Part shown: one piece after another, positions 1-8,385 of the stretch
Layout: every line of letters starts with the position of its first letter
How positions within the stretch are numbered: position 1 is the first letter of the stretch
Assembly: GCA_035445085.1 (NCBI GenBank)
Contig: DAOMQA010000020.1
Coordinates: 1 to 42,468, forward strand
Length of the DNA: 42,468 nucleotides
Source of the DNA: JBDHXE01 sp035445085
Lineage (GTDB): Bacteria; Bacteroidota; Ignavibacteria; Kapaibacteriales; UBA2268
Reading direction: 5' to 3'
Translations under genes and position numbers: made by a program
Notes under the pieces: generated by a model
What the model was told of the DNA's origin: nothing
Seen by the model: the letters and a program-made list of their open reading frames with translations, nothing else
The model's database searches: none

Positions 1-5
1 TATTT

Positions 6-1142
6 TTATATAAAACAAATTCTTTCTTCTATATTAGAACGCAACTTGGTATAAGCTTGAAGAGAAAAAATATATTGATTAGAGAATGTTAATAGCTCCA
101 TATATGCTAATCTTAAATCGTACTGGTAGTAAACATCCATTACACGCCCAAAATTTAATTTCATAACACAATTACTGTCAAAATAAGATAGTGGCTTAAT
201 ATTATGCAAATCTTGATCCTTCATTTCCTTACTAAAATTTGAGACGGCAACATAAGCATTAATATATGGGCTTGTATAAACAAGTAACTGTGTACGAATC
301 GAGTCTAAATACGGTAGTTTAATGTCAGTAAAAGTATTATTATCTATATCACAACGAAGATATGTATTAGAAAACGTGAAGTCAGGAGTTTTATCACCAG
401 ATAAATGCAAGAATATAGTTTTATCATCTTCCAGCCAAGATATTTGTTGGCATGTTATATTGTAATATTTATTGAACTGCGGAAACATTATATAATTTAT
501 TAGAGCACCTGTTGAATCAAAAATATTCAACCTAAAACCCTTAGTATCAGCTATATAGTATTTGTTATTTTTCTTTGAATATAGACCTTTCGCGTATCTA
601 TTTGCAGCAATTGGAGAATTATTTTTTGCAAACTTGATAGTTTTAATTTCTAAAAGTTCTAACTTAGTTGAATCTTTATTATTAATAAATGTTTCTATTG
701 TATTACTTTGCAAGTTATAAATATCACCATTATCTAATTGTACACCCTTACTATCAAGAAAGATGTACGTATTGTTAGCCTCTATTTTATATTCTCGAAA
801 ATATAGACCCAACGGATCGGCGACTATTTCAAGAGCGTCCTTATATTTTGCTTGGTATTCTTCAATTACTGAATTCTTTGCACCACTTAAAAATAAAGTT
901 ATACGACTTTTTTTATTCACATTCAGATTACTTAATATTGTGTTCAAATCTTTAGTGCACGAGGAGCATGAGTTATAATTTGTAAATATATATAAATAAT
1001 ATTCGTAAGCGGAGCTTTTATTATACAATTCAAATTTATTATTTTGATTTGGTAATTCTTTTGCATTTAGACTTATGTTAATAATATTAAAGACATAAAG
1101 TATTAGCAAAAAGACATGTTTTTTATAATTTAATATTTTCAT
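6..1142 (-). CDS. Secreted/anchored thioredoxin-like protein with beta-propeller-like C-terminus
   Basis: Complete 378-aa protein, ATG at 1142 and TAA at 6-8. A hydrophobic segment at residues 9-25 is a signal peptide or membrane anchor. Residues about 45-145 look like a thioredoxin/peroxiredoxin fold: a strand (YLYIFTNY) leads straight into C59-S-S-C62 at the position of a redox CxxC, followed by a VADPLGLYFREY-type segment and YIFLDSKG, as in AhpC/TSA proteins. Residues about 165-378 contain NHL/six-bladed-propeller-like phrases (KYYIADTKGFRLNIFD, GALINYIMF). Redoxin plus propeller architecture is known from Bacteroidota periplasmic proteins, but I cannot assign a substrate. The start is preceded by AAAAGGAAATT, a weak ribosome site. 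A small damaged gene lies upstream in the same direction. The fold is inferred from short motifs; the extracytoplasmic location is the safest part. Confidence 0.6.
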   Translation of the reverse strand: MKILNYKKHVFLLILYVFNIINISLNAKELPNQNNKFELYNKSSAYEYYLYIFTNYNSCSSCTKDLNTILSNLNVNKKSRITLFLSGAKNSVIEEYQAKYKDALEIVADPLGLYFREYKIEANNTYIFLDSKGVQLDNGDIYNLQSNTIETFINNKDSTKLELLEIKTIKFAKNNSPIAANRYAKGLYSKKNNKYYIADTKGFRLNIFDSTGALINYIMFPQFNKYYNITCQQISWLEDDKTIFLHLSGDKTPDFTFSNTYLRCDIDNNTFTDIKLPYLDSIRTQLLVYTSPYINAYVAVSNFSKEMKDQDLHNIKPLSYFDSNCVMKLNFGRVMDVYYQYDLRLAYMELLTFSNQYIFSLQAYTKLRSNIEERICFI

Positions 1143-1163
1143 AATTTCCTTTTAAAATTAAGA

Positions 1164-1183
1164 GGGTGATACTTAAATCACCC
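1164..1183 (-). terminator. Hairpin between the gene remnant and the redoxin gene
   Basis: Seven-base arms GGGTGAT (1164-1170) and ATCACCC (1177-1183) around a six-base loop. Read on the minus strand it is followed by TCTTAATTTT, a poor U tract, so it may be a weak terminator of the upstream remnant or a leader hairpin 21 bases before the redoxin start codon. Confidence 0.35.
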
Positions 1184-1203
1184 CCCAACCAAATTCATCA
1201 AGA

Positions 1204-1415
1204 TTAAAATGGAATATAATAAAATAAGACCCCATCCTGATTTGTTGTTAGTCCGCCTATTTCAAGATTAAGTCCAATCAAATTAGAATCATCACAGTCG
1301 CTTATACGTATTGAATAAGCATCTGGAAAAGTGTGTAATTTAGCATCTGTATTGATTGAATAAGGCGAATATTGTGTGTCGTCTGGCGTAAAATTGCTTT
1401 ATTAAATTTTATCAT
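1204..1415 (-). pseudogene. Short gene remnant with an apparent single-base frameshift
   Basis: ATG at 1415-1413 is preceded by a purine-rich site (AGAAGAGAAAAA) and opens with MIKFNKA. That frame ends after 37 codons. From about position 1400 another frame continues as a well-composed peptide of about 64 residues (starts NFTPDDTQYSPY, contains YSIRISDCDDSNLIGLNLEI, ends GVLFYYIPF) to TAA at 1206-1204. The second frame has an in-frame TAA immediately upstream and no usable start. The total of 212 bases is one short of a multiple of three, which fits one deleted base near 1395-1402. It could be a decayed small gene, the tail of a larger lost gene, or a sequencing error in a real 70-aa gene. 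I do not recognise the product. Confidence 0.4.
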
Positions 1416-1872
1416 TTTTTCTCTTCTAAATTTATTATTAAAAAAAACACAAAAGCAAACATTTGCCTAAATCATAATTAATTGCTCATTCAACGATTAA
1501 AATGTTGGACAACGTGGCTTTCTTGGATTTTTGATAATTAATTTGCTTTTAGAACAATAGTATATAGGTAAAATTCGAGTATTCGAGTATTCGAGTATTC
1601 GAGCAATTTAAATTATTTCTTTTAGACAACATATTTAGCCTTTAAATACTACTTATTACAAATACACAACAAAGAAGCTATATATAACAAACAAAAAAGT
1701 AATTTTCTAACATTTAACTCACTCTGAACAAAATAGTTTCCATGATTACATTTAAACAAGCTTAATATTAATTTTTGGGATGCTATTTTATGATACAACA
1801 ATAATTTATAAGGACTAATAAGTAAATTATACTTAAATTTGTTACTATTGTATATATATTTTCTATAAAAGT
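1416..1872. other. Gene-poor AT-rich intergenic stretch
   Basis: No coding frame with believable composition on either strand. It holds the 8-bp tandem repeat described separately and a short inverted repeat GCAAA-CA-TTTGC near 1454-1465. It must contain the promoter of the large secreted protein starting at 1874, but I see no clear match to the Bacteroidota promoter consensus. Confidence 0.5.
1573..1604. repeat. Tandem repeat, four copies of ATTCGAGT
   Basis: Three exact copies of the 8-mer ATTCGAGT (1573-1580, 1581-1588, 1589-1596) and a fourth ending in C (1597-1604). It lies in non-coding DNA 270 bases before the next gene. Perfect short direct repeats of this kind can change copy number by slippage; function unknown. 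Confidence 0.85.
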
Positions 1873-1873
1873 T

Positions 1874-4597
1874 ATGAAAAAGTTTTACCTTATTATTTTA
1901 ATTACGCTTTTATGCTGTAATTTTGCTTTTGCCGATAATGGCGGCAGAGCAACAAGAACATCAACCTTAAGTAGTGGCTGTGGCTCTTGCCATGGTGCTC
2001 AAAAAAATTTAAGCACGATGGTATCGTTCCTCTCTGGGCAAACAACAGTAGAACCTGGTTCTACTAACAATTATTCGATTCGGGTATATAGTTCCTCAAA
2101 TGTTAGTTCCGGAATCAATATTGGTGTCAAGACTTCTATTACTGGAGATGCTGATGCAGGTATATTATCGCCTGGCACAGGTACCAAAGCAATGCTTAGC
2201 GAATTAGTTCACTCAAGCCCTAAGATGGCTCAAAGTGGCAATGCTGATTTTGATTTTACCTGGAAAGCACCAAATAACCCGGGCAAATACTTTATGAGAG
2301 CAGTAGCTACTGCGTGCAATGACGATGGCAAAGTTAGTGGCGATACTTGGAATTGGATGCCAGTTCAAGAAATTATCGTTCGTGGAGTGGAGTTAGTTTC
2401 ACCTATTGGTGGGGAAAATTTCTGCGAAAACAATACGATGCAAATCAAATGGAATGCAGCAGGTATTGATAAAATTAATATAGATTTATCTTTTGATGGC
2501 GGGGTAAGTTACTCCTATAACGTTGCACAGAATCTGACCAGCTTGGGGGGTAGTTACGTATGGAGCATTCCCAATGGTATCCAACAGAGTTCAAACTGCA
2601 AAATTAAAATAAGTGTAGTAGGCGAGCCCAATAAGTTCTCTGTTTCAAAGAACGCCTTTGGCATCTACGGACTATTTACTATTACCTCGCATCCTATTAG
2701 CAAAGAGTTGTGCGAAGGTGAATCGTATACTATGAAGATTTCGGCAGTAGGTACTGGACTTAAATACCAATGGAGAAAAAACGGCTCTCCTATAATGAAC
2801 GCCAATGGAACAGAATATACAATAAAACAAGCAAAGCCAGGCGATGAGGCAGTTTATGGGTGCGTTGTATCATCTCCTTGTCAAGGTAACGTTTCGAGTA
2901 ATGAAGCAACTATTAAAGTAAGAGCATTAGTAAAAGTTAAAATTCAACCACGAGATGTAATAACTTGCCTTGGAGGGCATGTTGCTTTCGATACGCAAGC
3001 GGAAGGACAAGACCTTAAATATCAGTGGTATAAAAATAACGGCGCAATCGTAGGTGCTACAACATATAAATTAGAAATATTAGAAGCAAGTGATAATGAC
3101 GCCGGCAAATATTGGTGTAAAATTACTGGTTTTTGCCCACCAGCAAAAACTACAGATACTGTAACCCTAACAATAAACAAACCCGTAAGTATTACCAAAC
3201 AGCCTGTAAATATGGAGGTATGCGAAAAAAATCAAGCTACATTCAGCATAGAAGTAAGTGGCGAGCAAGTAAACTACCAATGGTTTTTTAACAACTCATT
3301 GATGTCTGTTCCTAATCAAGCAACTTTGGTCTTAAATAACGTTAATCAAGCCAATATTGGCTCATATTACTGCTTAGTAAGTAATCCTTGCGGACAGGCG
3401 GTCAAATCTGATATTGCAGAATTATCCATTAATTTATTACCTAAGATTAAATCATTATCTCCAGATCAAACTAAATTAGTTGGGGAGAATATAGATATAG
3501 TGTTAAGCACTGAAGGAACGATCACTTCCGTTCAATGGTATTTTGAGGGCAAACTCATTAAAGATGCAGATAGCACAGTTCTCTCACTTAAAGATTTACA
3601 AAAATCAAATTCAGGCAATTATTATTGTATCTTAAAAAATAATTGTGGCGAGATTAAATCTCCAAACATTAAACTTACCGTTGTAGATGTGATGCCAGGC
3701 CCTCGCCTAACTTTAGCTACTGATATTATAGATTTCCGCAATGTCTTTGTAGCGGGTATGCTCGATAGTAATTTTTCTCAAATAATACTAAATAGTGGCG
3801 ACGAAGATTTGGTGATTAATGATATTGATATATCTAACAATCAAAACCAAGAATTTTCGCTTCTAACAACTGTTCCAATTACTATTAAACCAAAAGAAAG
3901 TATAGATTTGAGAATAGTATTTACACCTAATTCATTAGGGGACAAAGAGATAACATTAAACTTCAATAGTAATTCTATTACATCTACAGTATTAACCGTT
4001 AAAGGCAAATCTTGTAACTTTAAAATTATTAACGATGCCGTAATAAACTTCGGCAGCAGTGATATTGAAAAAGAAGCCAAAGTTATAAAGAGTATGGTTT
4101 ATAACAATAGCAATTATGACGCTACATTAACTAACGTCGAGTATACTTGCCCAATAGATAACCCATTTACCTTAAAAACTTCACTGCCTGCAATAATTGC
4201 ATCAATGGATTCATTAGAGTTAGAATTTGTATTTACTCCTTATAGTACTAGTAATTATTTATGTAATGCAACCTTAATATTTACAAATCCAGACACTTCA
4301 AGTACTATTACTTTAATAGGCGAAGGGATTACAGATGTATACGAAGGCTTTGGTAACTTATCAGTTTTCCCAAACCCAGCATCCGACAAATTGATAATTG
4401 AAAATTTAGAAGCAGGAATCAATATTATAACTATATATAATCAATTAGGTAACGAAGTATTTAGAAATAATATTAATTCTAATCAATTAGTATTGAATTT
4501 AAGTGATGACAACTCAAAGCTATCGTTAGCAGGGGTTTATTTTGTTAAAATTGAAAATGGAACAAAACTGAAGGTATTTAAGATAGTAAAAATATAA
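1874..4597 (+). CDS. Secreted choice-of-anchor V / multi-Ig protein with T9SS sorting domain
   Basis: 907 aa. A signal peptide at residues 1-20 (ends FAFA) is followed by a choice-of-anchor V (Reeler-like) domain to about residue 170. This opens with GGRATRT and a single CGSCH (36-40), the CxxCH that typifies this domain and could bind haem. Residues about 172-266 resemble the Kre9/Knh1-type domain (LVSPIGGENF, IKWNAAGI, DLSFDGGVSY). Four Ig-like repeats follow, each with a YQW(R/Y/F)-type strand and a Y-x-C ending, to about 610. Two choice-of-anchor D (ASH-like) modules come next (FTPNSLGDKEI, FTPYSTSNY). The last 85 residues are a T9SS type A sorting domain (LSVFPNPASDKLII to KVFKIVKI). The protein is therefore expected to cross the outer membrane and stay on the surface. 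Adhesion or matrix functions are plausible but unproven. It is monocistronic and ends at a shared terminator. Confidence 0.85.
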   Translation: MKKFYLIILITLLCCNFAFADNGGRATRTSTLSSGCGSCHGAQKNLSTMVSFLSGQTTVEPGSTNNYSIRVYSSSNVSSGINIGVKTSITGDADAGILSPGTGTKAMLSELVHSSPKMAQSGNADFDFTWKAPNNPGKYFMRAVATACNDDGKVSGDTWNWMPVQEIIVRGVELVSPIGGENFCENNTMQIKWNAAGIDKINIDLSFDGGVSYSYNVAQNLTSLGGSYVWSIPNGIQQSSNCKIKISVVGEPNKFSVSKNAFGIYGLFTITSHPISKELCEGESYTMKISAVGTGLKYQWRKNGSPIMNANGTEYTIKQAKPGDEAVYGCVVSSPCQGNVSSNEATIKVRALVKVKIQPRDVITCLGGHVAFDTQAEGQDLKYQWYKNNGAIVGATTYKLEILEASDNDAGKYWCKITGFCPPAKTTDTVTLTINKPVSITKQPVNMEVCEKNQATFSIEVSGEQVNYQWFFNNSLMSVPNQATLVLNNVNQANIGSYYCLVSNPCGQAVKSDIAELSINLLPKIKSLSPDQTKLVGENIDIVLSTEGTITSVQWYFEGKLIKDADSTVLSLKDLQKSNSGNYYCILKNNCGEIKSPNIKLTVVDVMPGPRLTLATDIIDFRNVFVAGMLDSNFSQIILNSGDEDLVINDIDISNNQNQEFSLLTTVPITIKPKESIDLRIVFTPNSLGDKEITLNFNSNSITSTVLTVKGKSCNFKIINDAVINFGSSDIEKEAKVIKSMVYNNSNYDATLTNVEYTCPIDNPFTLKTSLPAIIASMDSLELEFVFTPYSTSNYLCNATLIFTNPDTSSTITLIGEGITDVYEGFGNLSVFPNPASDKLIIENLEAGINIITIYNQLGNEVFRNNINSNQLVLNLSDDNSKLSLAGVYFVKIENGTKLKVFKIVKI

Positions 4598-4621
4598 GTA
4601 ATTTAATAAATATTTATATGA

Positions 4622-4657
4622 AGAAATGGCTACATACTACAATATGCAGCCATTTCT
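4622..4657. terminator. Bidirectional terminator between convergent genes
   Basis: Perfect 10-base arms AGAAATGGCT (4622-4631) and AGCCATTTCT (4648-4657); the stem can extend inward past one mismatch. It sits between the plus-strand secreted protein and the minus-strand lipoprotein, so it probably serves both. Confidence 0.75.
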
Positions 4658-4665
4658 ATTAACAA

Positions 4666-5331
4666 TCACTCTTTGCTCATAATATCAACAGTTAATTTCT
4701 TATTGCCATCAATATTATATCCCTTTATAGCGATTATATTATTATCTTTTAAATAAATATCTTTTTGTAAGAGAATTAATTCTGATTTTAGATTTTTTAT
4801 ATAAATCATATCAATCTTTTGACTAACTATATCAATATCTAAGGCAACGCCTCTATCTATAGATTCCGTAATTGTATCGCTCGCTGTTACGATTTTTACT
4901 TGCAAGGGTGTAAGTTCACCAGATAGGTTAATAATTTTGCTCCACTTAGCTTCCGACAAGCCTTGTTCTATCAATAATGTTTCGATTGAATAATCTTTGC
5001 CATAAGCACACAATATATACTTCTTATCTTTTCTAAACTTAATTGGTGAATTATAAATTATACTTAAAGAATCATTTGCCTTAATTTTCAGATAATAATT
5101 ACCTACCTTTACTCTCTTATATTCAAATTTTGATTGACGGTAACTTATGTTCCCCGATATTTTAATATCATCTGTTTCTATATAAAGGCTTTCATTATCT
5201 TCAACCCCATTTATAAATATACAATCAGTACTATTTTCAGGAGTAATCTCCTTAGGAGTATCTAAACCCGGCACGCACTCACAAGCATAGATAAATAAAG
5301 TAATAATAAAAAAAAGTAAAGTTCTTTGCAT
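4666..5331 (-). CDS. Lipoprotein, possibly DUF4397-like, last gene of the sigma-factor operon
   Basis: 221 aa. The N-terminus is a lipoprotein signal peptide (hydrophobic 3-15, lipobox IYAC with C17). The body is beta-rich. The run of a short strand, FEYKRVKVGNYYLKI, a KKYILCAYG strand and a later LTPLQVKI segment recalls the DUF4397 pattern seen in FCB envelope lipoproteins, but the match is by eye and weak. The start codon follows directly on the stop codon of the anti-sigma-like gene, so translation is almost certainly coupled. Being co-transcribed with an ECF sigma factor and its regulator suggests a role in the same envelope response. Function unknown. Confidence 0.65.
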   Translation of the reverse strand: MQRTLLFFIITLFIYACECVPGLDTPKEITPENSTDCIFINGVEDNESLYIETDDIKISGNISYRQSKFEYKRVKVGNYYLKIKANDSLSIIYNSPIKFRKDKKYILCAYGKDYSIETLLIEQGLSEAKWSKIINLSGELTPLQVKIVTASDTITESIDRGVALDIDIVSQKIDMIYIKNLKSELILLQKDIYLKDNNIIAIKGYNIDGNKKLTVDIMSKE

Positions 5332-6615
5332 TTAGAAAGTATATACTAAAGTTCCAACAAAATTAATTTTTCCGCTGTTATAGATTTGCTTGTTTACATT
5401 ATAGTAAAGAGTAGAGTACTCTATCCCTAACTTAACTCCCACTTTGTTATATGCGGCTACTGTAAGCCCTGATTCAAATTGTACAATAGGTCCAATAGAA
5501 GTTGCGGCAGCATTTACTTGACAATATGGAATCGTTTCTAACGGTAACTCTAAATTATACGCAGTATAATTAAAGCCCAAACCCAAGTAGTTTAGCACAG
5601 GCATTTGGGAATAAATTAAGCCATCTTTTGTAGTAAAGTTTTGCACAAATGACTCTCTGCCTACCTCTACACCCAGACTAATAGAATAATTTAGTTTATA
5701 CCATAATGTTAGAGCTAAATTATCATAAATATTTGATGAATAATTTAGATTATTATTTGGGGAACTACTAACATTATTTTTCAATTGTATATCCAAAGCA
5801 ACATTATTATTAGGCAACCAATTAAGTATACTTGCTATTGCTGGTTCAATATTAACAATATTAACTGCATTGAGGTTGCTGTGTGTATTTATTCCAAATA
5901 GTGAATTCATATCGTTAATAGTACTTCTATTAACGATAACTTGCTCCGTTATCGATTCACCTTGCTTACTATTTGCACTACTTAGTATGCTATTGTTTCC
6001 TAAATTAGACACAATCCTATCTAATGGATTGATAGCATCATGATTATTAGCATTAGCTGTAATACCAGATTTATTAGTATTCGTTGCTGTGCTATTTTTA
6101 AAGTTATTTACTTCCGATTTACTTGACAAATTATATTTATTGCCATAGATAATACTATTATCACTATTATTTGTATTATTTGAGCCATTCTTGTGCTGTT
6201 GGTCTACAAAGGATTGATTAGTACTATTCGCACCTTTTCCACTTAATACATTAGAATTACTGCTGAATATATTTTCTCCGTTACCAAACTTCTGATACAC
6301 AAAATATGAAGTAGGTAATACAAGCAATAATAATAACGCTACGGCATATCTCCAGAAAAATACTTTTCTTTTACTAATTAGCTTATTAGCATCATTTATT
6401 GGAATACTATAATTAAGTCTATTAAATAGTGCTGCCGTAAGCTCAGCAGGAGTATTCGTTTGACTACTATCAATTCCTATTAATCGATTAATCTTCAGTT
6501 GTAGCTCCAATTCCTCTCTCATTTCCGGATCATTTTTCAGTTCATCAAAGAGCATAGAGCTTTGCTCCTCTAATAACTCTCCTTCCAAATAATCGTGAAT
6601 CATTCTATCGTTCAT
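5332..6615 (-). CDS. Anti-sigma-factor-like membrane protein with Asn-rich linker and barrel-like C-terminus
   Basis: 427 aa, ATG at 6615, 20 bases after the ECF sigma gene. Residues 1-80 are helical and acidic and begin MNDRMIHDYLEGEL, like the cytoplasmic domain of Bacteroidota anti-sigma factors (a domain that grips the sigma factor). There is no cysteine here, so it is not the zinc-binding HxxxCxxC type. One membrane helix lies at about 88-106. Residues about 110-285 are a low-complexity Asn/Ser linker. Residues about 290-427 alternate polar and hydrophobic residues in barrel-like strands (LTLWYKLNYSISLGVEV, VGVKLGIEYSTLYYNV) and end in an aromatic residue (VGTLVYTF), as outer-membrane barrels do. 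Normal anti-sigma proteins of this size lack such a barrel-like end. The anti-sigma role rests mainly on position and topology; the C-terminal fold is inference. Confidence 0.65.
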   Translation of the reverse strand: MNDRMIHDYLEGELLEEQSSMLFDELKNDPEMREELELQLKINRLIGIDSSQTNTPAELTAALFNRLNYSIPINDANKLISKRKVFFWRYAVALLLLLVLPTSYFVYQKFGNGENIFSSNSNVLSGKGANSTNQSFVDQQHKNGSNNTNNSDNSIIYGNKYNLSSKSEVNNFKNSTATNTNKSGITANANNHDAINPLDRIVSNLGNNSILSSANSKQGESITEQVIVNRSTINDMNSLFGINTHSNLNAVNIVNIEPAIASILNWLPNNNVALDIQLKNNVSSSPNNNLNYSSNIYDNLALTLWYKLNYSISLGVEVGRESFVQNFTTKDGLIYSQMPVLNYLGLGFNYTAYNLELPLETIPYCQVNAAATSIGPIVQFESGLTVAAYNKVGVKLGIEYSTLYYNVNKQIYNSGKINFVGTLVYTF

Positions 6616-6635
6616 AATATCAACTCTTTTTTTAT

Positions 6636-7211
6636 TTAATTTTCAATTTCTTTGTTTATTTCTTTTAAGTATGGCGCCAAAATACTTTTAAGCTTATACT
6701 TCGCCCTATAAACCATATTTTTTAAAGTATTGTAAGGAATACCAGTAATTTCAGTTAATTCCTCATACGATAGACCATCGTAGTATTTGAGCAAAATTAA
6801 CTCTCTTTTATCTTCATCTAACAACTCTAAACCCTTTTGCAATACCCTTACTAAATCATTCTCATCTTTATAACTATCTTCGGCTATTAACATTTCTTCA
6901 ATACCATCAACATAGCTTTCAGTTTTTTTCTTTTTGTGATTCAGGCAAGTATTTCTGGCAATTACTATCAACATATTCCTAACATTCTCTAAACTAACTC
7001 CTTTCTGGATCATATTAATAAATTTTAAGAATACATCTTGAAACAAATCATTTACAACCTCACTGTTATTTATAATTTTGGAAATATACAAATAAACATG
7101 TCTATTGTATCTATTATAGAGTTCCAAAAATGCTTCTTCTTGTATCCTCTTTGTAGAAGATTGCATCGCCTTAATTAAATCGGCATCATTATATTTTTGA
7201 TATTTTCCCAT
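6636..7211 (-). CDS. ECF-family RNA polymerase sigma factor
   Basis: 191 aa, the usual ECF length. Region 2 (about 27-96) carries LYNRYNRHVYLYISK and the NDLFQDVFLKF core-binding helix, then ARNTCLNHKKKK at its end. Region 4 (about 126-178) has LDEDKRELILLKYYDGLSYE and the helix-turn-helix GIPYNTLKNMVYRAKYKLK. It directs core polymerase to a small regulon, normally held off by the anti-sigma protein encoded next. Its start codon overlaps the stop of the PD40 lipoprotein gene by one base (TAATG), so the two are translationally coupled. The target promoter is unknown; the sigma factor often controls its own operon, which would start upstream of the STAS gene or at an internal site I cannot see. 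Confidence 0.93.
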   Translation of the reverse strand: MGKYQKYNDADLIKAMQSSTKRIQEEAFLELYNRYNRHVYLYISKIINNSEVVNDLFQDVFLKFINMIQKGVSLENVRNMLIVIARNTCLNHKKKKTESYVDGIEEMLIAEDSYKDENDLVRVLQKGLELLDEDKRELILLKYYDGLSYEELTEITGIPYNTLKNMVYRAKYKLKSILAPYLKEINKEIEN

Positions 7212-8302
7212 TATTTAATAAAGCCGTAAGTAACATTATTACTAATTAGAGTTATAGCAGTAGATTGCACACTCGGTTCATACTTAATATCAGCCAGCAT
7301 CAAAATATTATTTCCTTGATTTGCATCATTTCTCCTCATTGAAAATAACACCTTATTGGCGTCATTCGACCAGCGAGGTGCGAAAGATATATAAGCAGCA
7401 GGTAAATTGCTAATTTTATAAAATTTGTAATTATCTTTAATCAAATGCACTAGCCATATATTACCGTCAATGTTTGAAAAGCACGCATACTTAGAATTAG
7501 GTGAAATCACAAAATCATAAAACTTAATATTCGCAGAAGAAAAACTTATTTGTTTTTCTTCTTTAGTTGTCAAATCAATTTGATAAATAAAAGAACTATC
7601 TGACTTATTTAGTGCAAAAAACAGATTATTACTATTTTTATCCCAACTAAAGAAATTTAAAAAGTTCGTATTGTTATCATTAATTGGATAATTTTTCTCA
7701 AAAAGTGTAGCTATTGAGCTATTATTTTTTGCATCAATTACTTTTACCTTAAATAAATTTGCATTAACCTTTTCAACAAAAGCCATCATCTTGCTATCTG
7801 GCGAAAATGATACATTAGAATTAACGTGAAAATTAGTACTAATTAAATTAAAAGTAGCAGCATTGTTATTGTTATAAATAATTAGCTTGTCGTCGCCAGA
7901 ATTTATTGCTATAAGGGAAGCATCAGGTGATAAAATTGGACTATAAAGACCAAATATCGAACTTTCATAGGAAATAAGTTTTGTACTACCATTAGTTAAA
8001 TCAAATAGGTATAAAGCTTTCTTGGTATTATTGTTTATAATTTCATTACTTAGATATGCCATATACCCATTATCAGACGGAGTAGAATATAGGAAAGCAC
8101 TATCTAATAATAAAGATGTTTTCGTTAGGTTTTTGTCTATCGTATAAATAGCCGAAGAACTGTTATTTACTACTATTGCAGAATAATAGATCTTGTCGAT
8201 TACCTTAGAACCGTTTCCATTTGTACCAGTATCGCAAGTATCGCAGGCAATACCCAAAAACAGTAATATTAAAATTCCCAATATGTAAATTACCAATTTC
8301 AT
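7211..8302 (-). CDS. PD40/TolB-type beta-propeller lipoprotein
   Basis: I chose ATG at 8302. It gives a 363-aa protein with a textbook lipoprotein signal (MKLVIYILGILILLFLGIAC, Cys20), whereas the longer frame needs a GTG at 8368 and a basic 22-residue extension. The mature part holds PD40/WD40-like repeats, each with an S-P-D/N motif: ILSPDASLIAINS, SFSPDSKMMAFVE, ISPNSKYACFSN and a final RWSNDANKVLFSM. Such propellers are protein- or ligand-binding platforms in the periplasm or on the outer membrane; TolB and the T9SS protein PorE are known examples. Its coupling to the ECF sigma gene suggests that it senses, or is controlled by, envelope state. A two-cysteine cluster follows the lipobox (CDTCDTG). 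Confidence 0.75.
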   Translation of the reverse strand: MKLVIYILGILILLFLGIACDTCDTGTNGNGSKVIDKIYYSAIVVNNSSSAIYTIDKNLTKTSLLLDSAFLYSTPSDNGYMAYLSNEIINNNTKKALYLFDLTNGSTKLISYESSIFGLYSPILSPDASLIAINSGDDKLIIYNNNNAATFNLISTNFHVNSNVSFSPDSKMMAFVEKVNANLFKVKVIDAKNNSSIATLFEKNYPINDNNTNFLNFFSWDKNSNNLFFALNKSDSSFIYQIDLTTKEEKQISFSSANIKFYDFVISPNSKYACFSNIDGNIWLVHLIKDNYKFYKISNLPAAYISFAPRWSNDANKVLFSMRRNDANQGNNILMLADIKYEPSVQSTAITLISNNVTYGFIK

Positions 8303-8385
8303 AAAAAGTTTTTTAAATTTTGCAAACCCTCTACTTATATAGACAACTAAAGGGCGAAAATTCCTCACTTTAAATTATCATTTTC

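Noticed and set aside
1573..1604. CRISPR or origin iterons
   Set aside because: The unit is only 8 bases with no spacers, and no dnaA boxes or replication genes are near.
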